64,000 nucleotides of DNA from Carallia brachiata (Eukaryota > Streptophyta > Magnoliopsida > Malpighiales > Rhizophoraceae): the NCBI GenBank assembly GCA_021464245.1, contig JADCRB010000043.1, positions 3,173,480-3,237,479 on the forward strand, in the 5' to 3' direction. The stretch's first letter is position 1; the number at the start of each line of letters is the position of its first letter. This document shows, piece by piece, positions 11,873 to 21,810 of this stretch. Position numbers and translations under genes: made by a program. Below the pieces are notes generated by a model, which saw only the letters and a program-made list of their open reading frames with translations, was not told where the DNA came from and ran no database searches.

Positions 11873-12034
11873 ATGGCTAGTCTCTGCACTTGTCTCAGGA
11901 AGTTCTTCGATCAAGAAGTTGGAGGCGCACGAGCTAAGAAAAGAAGGAGTAGTCTTCTTCGAGGGATCCCTAAAAGCCCTCGAAACTCATCTCCAACGCC
12001 ATCGGTGTCATGGAGTTCCAACTACTCTCCTTAG
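11873..12034 (+). CDS. Small basic accessory ORF of retrotransposon 1 (53 aa)
   Basis: The frame begins MASLCTCLRKFF and has a basic stretch (ARAKKRRSS) and a Ser/Pro-rich tail ending WSSNYSP. The same start is conserved in element 2 at 17330 (-), but there one extra base (CTCAG against CTCA) moves it into a longer 103-codon frame. I recognise no family. It lies between WOX and the 3' LTR, so it may be a second captured or lineage-specific accessory gene, or merely leader sequence. Which of the two frames is ancestral cannot be told from two copies. Confidence 0.35.
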   Translation: MASLCTCLRKFFDQEVGGARAKKRRSSLLRGIPKSPRNSSPTPSVSWSSNYSP

Positions 12035-12520
12035 TTCACATCTACCACAGAGGGATGAGAGAGAATTGCAATCCTAATCTTTCTTTGGATGCAGCGACGT
12101 ACAGGGAAGTTCCAACTACTCTCCTTACGTCGAAGCAGACTTGGAAATCATCACTACAGTCAGTCTCTCTGTGAGCCGGTCTTGAAGTTCCAAGGTCCTG
12201 AGCCTTTCTCTTGGGGAGGTTGAAGTTCTTTGCCTACTGGATCATCCTCACCAGAGCTCTGGAACTTTAAGAGATATAAAAAATCCTTTGCGGGCTATGG
12301 AAGCTCGAACGCACCTGGAACCAGATTCAATTTTTATATTGGCTGGGGTGCTAACTTTCTCAAGATCGTATCGGGTTCCTATTGTGATCCAACAACAGCA
12401 GCATGGTCAAAGATAGAAGACTCCAAGATTCAATGTTCATCAGGACGTTTCCAAGTTTCAAACTGGACTTCAAGACTCGGTGCGGATCACGTCTGCAAAG
12501 TTCTTCCTTACCGACCCTTG

Positions 12521-13470
12521 AAAAAAAAAAAAAAAAAAAAAAAAAAAGAAGAAGAAGAAAAAAAAAAAAAAGAAAAAAAAAAAAAAAAAAAAAGTCAATA
12601 GTCGACTTATTCCTTTCGCAGTGTGCTTTTACACGGAAAAGTCGACTTATTCTTCTCACGCATGCTTTCACACGGTTCAACGAAAGTCAGAAAAGTCGAC
12701 TTATTCCTTTCTCACGCGTGCTTTCACACGGAAAAGTCGACTTATGCCTTCACACGGAAAAGTCGACTTATGCCTTTCACACGCGTGCTTTCACACGAGA
12801 GGGGAAACCCTATAAAGGCCCATGCCCCTCAGTTTCAAAACAGATTCAGCAAATCCGTAAACAGAAAAATTCAGAGAATTTGAGAGAAAAAAGAAAATTT
12901 TGAAAATCTCTCAAGAAAATTTCTCCTTTTCTTACGTGCTGTTACTCTGCAGTATACTCTCCTAACTCCTTTTTGAGAGATATTTCAGGGGTAAGCCCCA
13001 AAAAATTTGCTGTTTCCATTTCTAAAGTTATTTTTAGGTTTATATTCTCGGATCGCCCTAGATCTGAATTTCTGAGAATATATATCTAAAAATATCAAAT
13101 TACTACAAATCCGGCTGGGATTAAGCTCATACGGCCCTCAGCAAAATCCGGCAGCTCATCCGAGAACAAGTCTCTCGACCCTCGGTGAAATTAAGCCAGA
13201 TCGGCTCAGATCAGTCTCTGCGTTCTTAACCGTAGTCAAAACGTCCAAATCAGATCCGGTTTCAGTCTACCCAGTTCAGAAAAACAGTGGAAATTATTTC
13301 TGTCAGGATCAAGCTCGTGCAGCCCTTGACGGAGTCAAAAAAGGAACACTAATCGGAGGATCTACGGAGATCGACCCCACGTAAATTTTCTTTTACTTTA
13401 CAATTTTATTTGTAATTTATTTTTGTATTTTCGAGTTTAATTGTTTTAGACTCGAAATTTACGCATTACA
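12521..13470 (+). repeat. 3' LTR of retrotransposon 1
   Basis: It matches the 5' LTR from the A-runs through the GTCGAC repeats, TATAAA (about 12811), R and U5 to ACGCATTACA, and is followed by the GAGTC target duplication. The first bases expected for the LTR (TGTAAACATT) and the polypurine tract are absent. The sequence runs directly from GACCCTTG into an A-run, where element 2 has a G-rich tract. Confidence 0.9.
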
Positions 13471-16012
13471 GAGTCAAATCCCTAATATCCTAACAAGAGA
13501 AAGACATAATGATAGACTTTAATATTGTCATGCTGTAATTGATTATATGGTAAAAATTATATATGTGAGATTTATAATTTGTCTCATATTTTTTGTCAGT
13601 ATAATTTATTTATAATTTTATACTATATAATGAGTGAAATTTATTTGAAATAAAATTAAAAATATAAATTTGTATAATACAAAATTATGAATAAATTATA
13701 CTAAAAAAATAAGTAAAATTAGTTAATATATAGTGCTAAAATAATAATAACAAAAGAAATTTATTATTTTGTTTTTAAATGACATGATATATATTACAGA
13801 ATAAACCAAGAAAATTTAGGACAGTGGAGTTTAGGATACTGCCTTGAGTTCAAGGTCATTTCTTTTTGACCAACTGCCCTTTGACAATTGGTACACGGGG
13901 AACAAATTATTTGTGGTTTTTTGACAATGAAAATTCCCCCTTTTTTTTGGTGCAGAAAAATTCCCCGTTTTATCAAAGTCAAAACTCCCAACGACTATAA
14001 TCTAACCCCAATCCATCATTAATAAAATTAATAAAAGAGATCTGCCGTAATCTTTGTCCAACGGTTACAAGATTTACCAGCATTTAATGCTTCTTAGTTC
14101 TTATTCGAATTGAACCAAGTTTAGGTTTTCCCTTTTCGCTATTGATCTAGGCAAACAAACAAAAACGGTTTCAAAGTCACGCTATGAGATTACTTGGTTT
14201 GAAAAGAAGCAAAATTATACATGTCTAATATGATTTTTCTTAAGTAAAAATTTTATTTTATTTTATTTTTTTGGTTAAATAAATGGGATGATAGGAATAG
14301 TTCCCCACAATTTCGTCAGGGAGTATTACCCAGTATTACAAATGGGAGGAATATGTTTAACTCTGTCAAATGCCCTGACAGCTTTCGAATCTAAGACTTT
14401 TAATTTAATAACGTTCGACGTTAACCACTAGACCAAACACCCAGTGTTACTTAAGTAAAAATTTTAGGGTCTATATATATAATGCAAATTCTTCAGGAAC
14501 CAGTTAAATCATGCAAGTAAACAATTTATACTTTTCTTTTACAAAATTATAATCCTTGTGGGCTGGAGTACATGGAAATGAAGCTTTAGTCTTAGACTAA
14601 CAAATTATTTTAAAAAACAATTCAAAATTTTCGTAAAAAATCACTCAATATATATCACTATCGCTTGAGATATACAAACAATTGTTATGGAATTTTCTAA
14701 CAACTTGTCAGATATTTGAAGTGGTCGTTTATACAATATCTATTTTTTTTACTAAAACTTAAATTTTCACCCAAAAAAAAAAAAATTTAGGCGTCATCCG
14801 AGGCTTTGATCAAGGCTAAAGCCTTAGTCCTCAACATTTTTTTCCCCTCAAAGTGGGCAAAATTATATCCTATACGTTGAAAATTGGTCGACTTGATGTG
14901 TTTTTGATAGTTGAAAATTTTGCACTCTTGCAAACCCACGGGCACAATGGTAATGTAGTCAACGTATATGGGGGGCAGAAATAGAACGGAACGTAAAAGT
15001 ACTGCTGAAGTTAACAGCCTTTAGTTTATCTCCAAAAACAAAAAAAAAAGTTGACAGCCTTTAGTAAAAGCATTCAAGCTAACATTTGATCAGTAGGTCA
15101 TTGTATTGGTACAAAGGTGATCAGCAAGCATGCCAAGACATTTTTATAAGCTGGAAATTGGATGTTGGGTACTCAAAGCAGCCATCAATAAGAACGAGGA
15201 AATTTTGACAGTGATCATTATATCCCTTTTCTTTTGTCAAAATGTTATATGAATGCAACACCCGATGAATTATCACAATTAATGATAAAAATCATAAATA
15301 TATAATAAACGATTATGTAAAAATTAGGTTATAAGAATCTGTCTTATATCACAATATGTGCCTACTTAATGAAACCCTGAATTTAATGAACTAGATTTAA
15401 TTTGAAGTTGGACTGCCTAAATCAAGGCGGTAAAAGTTTAATATAGCATTCGAATTTGAGGTCGTAATGATACATTAGACATAATCAACTTCAATTTCGG
15501 GGGAAGGGGATCGTAAAATACCATAGAGCATGCATTATACACATCTTTATCCTAAGCAATTGAAATTTCCAACTAAACAAGGTTTTATCAACGCCATAAT
15601 GAATCATAATAACCTTGATAGTGGCTCATAAGAGCTATGTTGATGTTATATTTTCGTGAATGTCGAAATCTCTAGGCGGTATGTACAAAGACTAAAGCCA
15701 TCATTGCAAATTGCAATCGTTCATCAATTATAATTGAAAACCATTGGCATCCTTCTTTTTATATAGTACAGAATATGATTAATTATATATTAATTTTAGT
15801 CGAGTTACCCTAACATCGAAATTTTACATTTTATATGAGGAAATAACACAAGAAATGACGGTAAAATTAAGATTCTGCATTGTCAAGACGTCGAATTTGT
15901 TGGTGTGTAATTATTCCAAAACGTTGGGAAAGAAAGGATCATTCTGAACCGACAATTTGATTGCGGATATAAATTAATAGCTAGCCGAAAATATTCAAAT
16001 GGTGTGAGTAGT
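13471..16012. other. AT-rich spacer between the two retrotransposons
   Basis: No supported gene. The minus-strand frame at 13794-13991 shows no similarity I recognise. The region contains one well-defined SINE (14256-14449) and otherwise anonymous AT-rich DNA with A/T homopolymers. Its left end carries the target duplication of element 1. Its right end abuts the 3' LTR of element 2. Confidence 0.6.
14256..14449 (-). mobile_element. tRNA-derived SINE with 17-bp target duplication
   Basis: The segment is flanked by perfect 17-bp copies of CTTAAGTAAAAATTTTA at 14239-14255 and 14450-14466. Read on the minus strand it starts near a perfect A box (TGGTCTAGTGG, plus coordinates 14425-14435). A B-box-like GATTCGAAAGC follows, and the element ends in an A-rich TAAAATAAAAT-like tail (the T-rich stretch at 14256-14271). 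A long target duplication, an A-rich tail and a split Pol III promoter are the signature of a SINE inserted by LINE machinery. Confidence 0.85.
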
Positions 16013-16418
16013 TGTAAAGCGTAAATTTCGAGTCTAAAATAATTAAACTCGAAAATACAAAAATAAATTACAAATAAAAATTGTAAAAGAAAAGAAAATT
16101 TACGTGGGGTCGATCTCCGTAGATCCTCCAATTAGTGTTCCTTTTTTTGACTCCGTCAAGGGCTGCACGAGCTTGATCTGGACAGAAATAATTTCCACCG
16201 CTTTTTCTTGAACTGGATAGACTGAAACTGTGTCTGATTTGGATGTTTTGACTACGTTTAGGAACCGTAGAGACTCGATCTGAGCTGATCTGACTTAATT
16301 TCACCGAGGGTCGAATGGACTTGTTCTCGGATGAGTTGCCTGAATTTTGCTGAGGGCCGTATGAGACTTAATCCCAGCCGGATTTGTAATATTTCGATTT
16401 TTTTTTTTTTACTATCTC

Positions 16419-16450
<32 letters not shown>

Positions 16451-16686
16451 CTTTTTCTTTTTTTTTTTCCTTGCACGCTTCGCTGCTGACTTCTCTTTTT
16501 TTTTTTTTTTTCCTGCGCGCTGCTTCTCTGCTGGCTTTTTTTTGCTGGCTTTATTTCAATTGGGGGGAGGCCAATTTATAGGCCTCCCCCTGCCTGCCAC
16601 CAACCATTTGGTTGGTGGCAGTTAATGAGGTTGGCGGCTGCCAACCTTTTTTTTTTTTTTTTTTTTTTTTAAATTATTTGTTTACA
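16013..16686 (-). repeat. 3' LTR of retrotransposon 2 (674 bp)
   Basis: On the minus strand it starts TGTAAAC at 16686 and ends GCTTTACA at 16013. U5 and much of R match element 1 LTRs. U3 is different: it has an A-run, a hairpin-rich segment (GCCACCAACC and GGTTGGTGGC at about 16597-16620) and GCGCGC-containing DNA, and lacks the GTCGAC repeats. The shared R-U5 with unlike U3 marks a distinct LTR subfamily. Confidence 0.88.
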
Positions 16687-16700
16687 AATGCCCCCACTTC
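16687..16700 (-). other. Polypurine tract of retrotransposon 2
   Basis: Minus strand reads GAAGTGGGGGCATT directly before the LTR start TGTAAAC. A G-rich purine run immediately upstream of the 3' LTR is where plus-strand DNA synthesis is primed in LTR retroelements. The equivalent tract is deleted in element 1. Confidence 0.75.
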
Positions 16701-17021
16701 AAGGGTCGGTAAGAAAATTTTTTACAGAGATAATTCGAACCGAGTCTTGAAGTCCAGTTTGAAATTTGGAAAGTCCTGATGAACATTGAATCTTGGAGTC
16801 TTCTATCTTTGACCATGTCCGCTGTTGTTGGATCGCAATAGGAAACCGATATGATCTTGAGAAGTTAGCAGCCCAGCCAATATAAAATTGAAGTCTTGGC
16901 TCCAGGTGCGTTCGAGCTTCCATAGCGCAAAGGTTCTTTGAAGTTCCAAGCTCTGGTGAGGATGATCCGGTAGGCAAAGAACTTGAACCTCCCCAAGAGG
17001 AAGGCCCAGGACCTTGGAACT

Positions 17022-17330
17022 TCAAGACCGGCACAGAGAGACTGACTGTAGTGATGATTTCCAAGTCTGCTTCGACGTAAGGAGAGTAGTTGGAACTTCC
17101 CTACGTCGCCGCATCCAAAGAAGATTAGGATAATTGCAGCGTCTCATCCCTCTGTGGTAGATGTGAACTAAGGAGAGTAGTTGGAACTCCATGACACCGA
17201 TGGCGTTGGAGACTGAGTTTCGAGGGCTTTTAGGGATCCCTCGAAGAAGACTACTCCTTCTTTTCTTAGCTCGTGCGCCTCCAACTTCTTGATCGAAGAA
17301 CTTCCTGAGACAAGTGCAGAGACTAGCCAT
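17022..17330 (-). CDS. Small basic accessory ORF of retrotransposon 2 (102 aa)
   Basis: It begins MASLCTCLRKFF with the basic segment ARAKKRRSSLL shared with element 1 (11873). One extra base relative to element 1 after PKSPRN puts the rest into a different frame (VSNAIGVMEF and onward). No family is recognised. The conserved start, basic patch and position after WOX in both elements are the only support, so it may not be translated. Confidence 0.3.
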   Translation of the reverse strand: MASLCTCLRKFFDQEVGGARAKKRRSSLLRGIPKSPRNSVSNAIGVMEFQLLSLVHIYHRGMRRCNYPNLLWMRRRREVPTTLLTSKQTWKSSLQSVSLCRS

Positions 17331-17512
17331 TTTCTTTTGAGAAAGAAGAGCTGAGGGGTGAGTATTATAACTCGGGAATGCAAGATATATATACATATAA
17401 GATTTTTTTTTTTTTTTTTTTGAAAAGTCAAAAAGAAGGTACGCAGATCGGTAGGGCCATCCACGTCCCTTTCCTGCATAAGAGACAAAAGAGGCAGCGG
17501 CTGACGCGTGTC

Positions 17513-17593
17513 ACGAAAGTCGTTACCGTGTGTTGCAGAAGTCGTTGCCGTGTGCTGCAGAAGTCGTTGCCGTGTGCTGCAGAAGTCGTTGCA
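17513..17593 (-). repeat. ~21-bp tandem repeat after the WOX gene (element 2)
   Basis: Read on the plus strand, GAAGTCGTTGCCGTGTGCTGC-type units repeat about three to four times, matching the array at 11598-11690 in element 1. It lies 20 bp beyond the WOX stop codon. Confidence 0.75.
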
Positions 17594-17612
17594 CCTTATC
17601 TTGTCGGCCGTC

Positions 17613-18236
17613 CTAGCGGGGCCCGAGGTGCAACTCCAAGTCAAGCTCGACCTCGTCTGGTGGGCCGATGATGTTGACGTCGACGTCGACGTCGCTTTCC
17701 AGCTGGTTGATGCTGTCGGAATATTCTGGAAAGAGAGGCAAAGTTTCACCGGAATAACTCCTTTCTGCTAGAAAAATTCCTCCTAGACTTAAGTATCTAG
17801 GAGGGATGAACCCTTGGCTGACTCCGTAAGACCACCAGGACCAGCGTGCATGCTCCCATGGGCTACGGCTTTGATGAACATACCGTGGAGAGACTATTGC
17901 GGTGGAAGAACTCGGACCTGCTTCATTTGACGGCGAAGTTGTACTGGTGGGATCTACCATCGGAACAGCAGACTGTTCTTTGGAAAAATCAGCTCTCAGT
18001 GCTGGTTTCTTCCTGCTTCTCCGATTCTGGAACCAATAAAACACATTTTTTCCTTCGATTGCCCCGAGTGGGCGCAATCGTGAGACAAGTTGGTAAATCT
18101 GAGATGCATTAGGCATAATACCTCCATTGTTGTGGAAGACTTCCTCTAGAATTTGCAGTTGCGCCATGGTTGGTTGCCACCTTGTGCGGGGTGACCTTTC
18201 TTCTCCCTTGTCTTGAGGTTCTGCAACTGGTTCCAT
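17613..18236 (-). CDS. Intact WUSCHEL-related homeobox protein carried by the retrotransposon (207 aa)
   Basis: The protein has the three hallmarks of WUS-clade WOX repressors. (1) A homeodomain at about residues 17-78, starting RTRW, with the WOX-type long spacing and a recognition helix containing EGKNVFYWFQNRRSRKK. (2) A WUS box, TLPLFP, at residues 165-170. (3) A C-terminal EAR-like motif, LDLELHL, at residues 198-204, preceded by an acidic region rich in Asp and Val. Plant WOX proteins bind DNA and, through the WUS box and EAR motif, recruit TOPLESS-type co-repressors; that is family knowledge. There is no intron, unlike typical WOX genes, which suggests capture through an RNA intermediate. 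It lies after integrase, in the same orientation as the element, with TATAAAA 89 bp upstream of ATG. Frame and motifs are complete while neighbouring pol is broken. Confidence 0.93.
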   Translation of the reverse strand: MEPVAEPQDKGEERSPRTRWQPTMAQLQILEEVFHNNGGIMPNASQIYQLVSRLRPLGAIEGKNVFYWFQNRRSRKKPALRADFSKEQSAVPMVDPTSTTSPSNEAGPSSSTAIVSPRYVHQSRSPWEHARWSWWSYGVSQGFIPPRYLSLGGIFLAERSYSGETLPLFPEYSDSINQLESDVDVDVNIIGPPDEVELDLELHLGPR

Positions 18237-18324
18237 CTTTCTTGTGGCAGAGGAGCAAAGGTCTGGTGTGTGGTGAAGATCGGTTGAGACTGATGCTGAG
18301 TTTCAGACTCAAACCCTCCGTTGC

Positions 18325-18331
18325 TTTTATA
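18325..18331 (-). promoter_or_regulatory. TATA-like box upstream of the element 2 WOX gene
   Basis: TATAAAA on the minus strand lies 89 bp before the ATG at 18236. It matches the position and context (AAAATATAAAAGC) in element 1. A start about 30 bp downstream would leave a roughly 60-nt pyrimidine-rich leader. This would allow WOX transcription separate from the genomic RNA; not demonstrated. Confidence 0.4.
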
Positions 18332-18339
18332 TTTTTGGG

Positions 18340-18713
18340 CCGTTCACAGTTTATACTCATGCGGGCCAGGAGTTGGATCGGATTTTGAACTTGCTTTCTG
18401 GACTGTGTTTGGAACTTGGAATTTTTTGGGTTTTGGGCTTTGAATTGAATTTGGGTGATTTGGATTTGGGTTTTGGATCGAGTGTTTGGGTTTGGACTTT
18501 TGGATTTGGGTTGAGTGTTTGGGTTTTGGACTTAGGTTTTTGTTTTCTGAATTGGGCTCAAGTGTTTGGGTTTGGATTTTTGGGTTTGGATTTTCGCTTG
18601 GACTTTCAGATCGGGACTTCCGAACTTTTTTTTTTTTTTTTTTTTTTTTTTTGTTTTTTGATTTTTTTTCTTTTTTTTTTTTTGATTTTTTTTTTTTTTT
18701 TTTTCAAACATAT
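18340..18713 (-). other. Post-integrase spacer of retrotransposon 2
   Basis: On the minus strand, an A-rich block (18625-18705) is followed by C/A-rich short repeats (CCAAACCCAAA types), the same layout as 10465-10850 in element 1. Long plus-strand frames rich in Phe, Gly and Leu here are low-complexity shadows. I see no gene. Confidence 0.6.
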
Positions 18714-19910
18714 TTACACATAATATTGTTTCAGAAATTTACCATTGATTGGGCCGATTCGGACGCCTTCTTGGTCTGACAGCATGTAAGCGTTGTGAGT
18801 GTAGGCCTCCTGCACTAGTATGGCCCGTCCCATTTGGAAGTAAGCTTGTCACCAGGCCGATGCTTCATGTTGATGGGCCGTCGCACTGCAAGAACAAGGT
18901 CTCCAACTTGAAAAGATCGAGGGCGGACCCTGCGGTTGAACGTGTTGGTGAGCCGGGCTTGGTAGCACTCAAGTTGCTGTTGTGCTTCGAGCCTCCTTTC
19001 ATCGGGCTTCTAACTCATCCAGACGTAGGCGAGCATTCTCCTCCTGTGTGAGTCCTTCCAGAACAGCCATGCGCAGGGATGGAATCTGTGTTTCCAACGG
19101 CAGTATTGCTTCGACACCGTAGACAAGTGAGTATGGCGTCGCCTGTGTTGGAGTCCGGTAAGTTGTACGATACGCCCATAATGCCTCCGGAATTCTGTCA
19201 TGCCAATCTCTTTTGGATTTAGAGACTACCTTCCGCAACAGGTTGCATAAGGTCTTGTTGAATGCTTCGGCCAAGCCATTTGCGGGGCATTGTACATGGA
19301 TGACTTGTACTGCTTGAACTTGAACTTCTCGCAGAGCTTGTCGATTAAGCTGTTGTAGAACTGCTTACCATTATCAGTGATGATGAATCGAGGGACTCCA
19401 TAGCGATAGATCAGCTGAGTCCGGATGAAATTGGCAACATGCTCCTTCTTTACCTCTCTAAGTGGAATGGCTTCAGCCCATTTTGAGAAGTAGTCGGTTG
19501 CTGCGAGGATGTACAGGTGACCCAGGGATGACTTTGGCAAGGGCCCCACTAAGTCGAGACCCCAAGCTTCAAAGGGCCAGGATGAGACAGTTGGATGCAG
19601 TGGCTCCGGTGGTTGATGTATGTAATTCGCATGAAATTGACAAGCTTGACAGTTTTAGCAAACTCAATGAATCACGTACCATGGTTGGCCAGTAGTATCC
19701 CATCCTTCGTTGAAGTGCAACTTAGGCCCGATTGATGTCCGCCACAAACACCAGAATGTGCTTCAGTGAGAGCCTGTTTTGCCTCTTCATTGGCTAGGCA
19801 GCGAAGTAGAACTCCATCAAAAGACCTTCGATACAGAGCATCCTTGAGATATATGAAGCGGGGAGCTCGTCGTTGAATTTCTGTCTTATGACGACGATCT
19901 TCGGGCAGCT
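18714..19910 (-). pseudogene. Integrase region of retrotransposon 2, frame-broken
   Basis: Minus-strand integrase sequence starts near 19910 with the His/Cys zinc-binding part. It continues into the catalytic core (GPLPKSSLGHLYILAATDYF at 19549 on, ITDNGKQF, then the downstream Glu region near 19270) and the C-terminal part ending at the TAA at 18714-18716. The core fragments lie in separate frames (19226-19549, 18999-19274). Further shifts occur near 19650, 19290 and 18890-19000. The enzyme inserts cDNA into chromosomes; as assembled this copy is not functional. Confidence 0.85.
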
Positions 19911-19926
19911 TCCCGTGCTGTAGTAG

Positions 19927-20884
19927 TCAATGATTGGTTGGCGCCAATCTCGTCCTCCGCGAGACGTACAGATACAGCGTTGGCTGCTGTAGTTTCTTCA
20001 TCATCCTTTGTGGCACTATCCATTTCTGGCATACGGCAACAACTGTAGCCTGGATTTCTGACTTTGCAAGAGAAGTGGCCAGGTTAGCCAACGCGTCTGC
20101 CTGAGTGTTTTCTCGTCGAGGCACATGCTCCAAGGTGATGCTTTCAAATTCATCCATTAGCTGTCGAGCACGTTGATGGTAAGGTGCAAGGTCCTCTTTC
20201 TTCACGTCATACAATCCTGTAAGTTGGTTGATGACGAGCTGGGAATCTCCATGGACTTCTATAGTTGGAATCTTCATATCGACAGCCATTTGAAGACCAA
20301 TGATCAAAGCCTGGTATTCAGCAACATTATTTGAACATAACTCACCGAGAATGATAGCATATGGTAGTATTTGTCGTTGAGGAGTGACAAACACTATGCC
20401 GGCACCAGCACCATCACGCCTTGCTGCACCATCAAAGAACATCGTCCATGGTGGTAGTGTCTCAATGTAAAAGACCTCTTCATCTGGAAGATCATCTGTG
20501 AACTCCCAATCTGACGGAAGGGTGATCTGCAAGGAAGTCTGCTAGAGCTTGTCCTTTGACTGCTTTTTGAGGCACGTAGACAATGTCGTAGCTTTGTAGG
20601 ATTACTGCCCACTTGGCAAGTCGTCCTGACAAGATTGGTCTGGATAAGATATATTTGACAGGATCAGCTCTGGCAATGAGACGTACCGTGTGAGCTTGCA
20701 TGTAGTGCCTCAGCTTGTCAATGGCAAAGAACAGTGCTAGACATGTCTTTTCAATGGGCGAATAACTCAGCTCCGGACCGTTTAGTGTTCTGCTCAAGTA
20801 GTACAGGGCAACTTCCTTTCCCTGCTCGTTTCCTGTGCAAGCAAGGCTCCCAAAGATCTTTCCTGCTGCAATGTAGAGAATCAA
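19927..20884 (-). pseudogene. Two consecutive RNase H-like domains of retrotransposon 2
   Basis: The frame at 20884-20492 is the classical gypsy RNase H (SYSPIEKTCLALFFAIDKLR, YILSRPILSGRLAKW). The frame at 20532-19927 holds a second RNase H fold (FFDGAARRDGAGAG with the first catalytic Asp, EYQALIIGLQ with Glu, HGDSQLVINQL with Asp, then RENTQADALANLA). A second RNase H acquired between the first and integrase is a known hallmark of the Tat lineage. One frame change joins the two near 20510. Both read well otherwise. Confidence 0.85.
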
Positions 20885-21810
20885 CGACTTTCCTTGAATT
20901 GGAGCTCCGAGGACTGGATTGGATTGGAAAGGTACTTCTTTATGCTCTCAAAGGCTTTGCTGCAAGCTTCGTCCCACTCGAAGTTGACATCCTTCTTCAT
21001 CAACCGATGGAAAGGTTGACATCTCCCAGCTAAATTGGAGATGAAACGGCGAATGTAGGCCAGCTTTCCTTGTAGACTTCGCAGCTCGTGCAGGTTTTTA
21101 GGTTCAGGCATCTTTTGAATTGCCTCAACCTTTGACTGATCAACTTCGATTCCACGATGGCGCACCACGAACCCAAGAAACTTTCCTGATGTGACACCGA
21201 ATGCGCACTTGAGAGGGTTCATTTTGAGCTGATGCCTCCGAAGTCTTTCGAACACTGTCTTGAGATCCTCGAGGTGGTCTTTGCGCTTCTTAGTCTTTAC
21301 AACTAAGTCATCAACATAACATTCTACAATCTTGTGCAGCATGTCATCAAAAATTTTTTGCATAGCACGTTGATAAGTGGCGCCAGCATTTTTCAATCCA
21401 AACGGCATAACTTTGTAGCAGTATATACCTTTTGGGGTGCGGAATGCTGTCAACTCCTCGTCTTCTGGTGCCATTCTGATTTGGTTATAGCCTGAAGAAC
21501 CATCCATGAAAGACAATGCTTCGTGACCCGTTGTTGCATCGACTGTGATCTCCGTTATGGGCAATGGAAAGTCATCTTTCGGGCAGGCCTTGTTAAGATC
21601 TCGAAAATCAACACATACCCTCAACTGTCCATTCTTCTTTCTTACGGGACAATGTTGGCAATCCACGTTGGGTAGGTGACCTCTCGGATGAAGCCGGCAA
21701 TTGATCAGCTTGTTCACCTCCTCCTCGATTTGTGGAATGAGTTCCGGGCGGAACCGTCGTTGTGGCTGCTTGACAGAACGGACACCCTTCTTTACTGCTA
21801 GACGATGCAC
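20881..21810 (-). pseudogene. Reverse transcriptase of retrotransposon 2
   Basis: A 309-aa frame covers the gypsy RT. It contains KKNGQLRVCVDFRDLNKACP, GSSGYNQI, AFRTPKGIYCYKVMPFGLKN, the catalytic YVDDL near 21320 and the KCAFG and GFVV thumb segments, and runs into the RNase H connection. The upstream end near the YTHW-type region has frame shifts (a parallel frame at 21608-21826 carries part of it). RT copies the element RNA. Taken alone this is the best-preserved pol segment in the window, but flanking shifts prevent a continuous polyprotein. Confidence 0.88.

Larger units (their letters stand above)
4102..13470 (+). mobile_element. Ty3/gypsy (Tat-like) LTR retrotransposon 1, defective, carrying a WOX gene
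   Basis: The element runs from TGTAAAC at 4102 to TTACA at 13470 and is flanked by a perfect 5-bp duplication, GAGTC at 4097-4101 and at 13471-13475. The order is 5' LTR, primer binding site, gag N-terminus, a foreign-looking middle, RT, RNase H, a second RNase H-like domain, integrase, the WOX-type homeobox gene, a small basic ORF and the 3' LTR. RT before integrase places it in Ty3/gypsy. The extra RNase H-like domain before integrase and the lack of a visible chromodomain suggest the Tat clade (inference). Most of gag and the protease are absent and pol is frame-broken, so it is not autonomous. The polypurine tract and first bases of the 3' LTR are also missing. Confidence 0.93.

Noticed and set aside
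17846..18112. 88-aa frame opposite the WOX gene, identical in both elements (11081-11347)
   Set aside because: It is the antisense of the homeodomain coding sequence. Its conservation follows from near-identity of the DNA and it has no family similarity.
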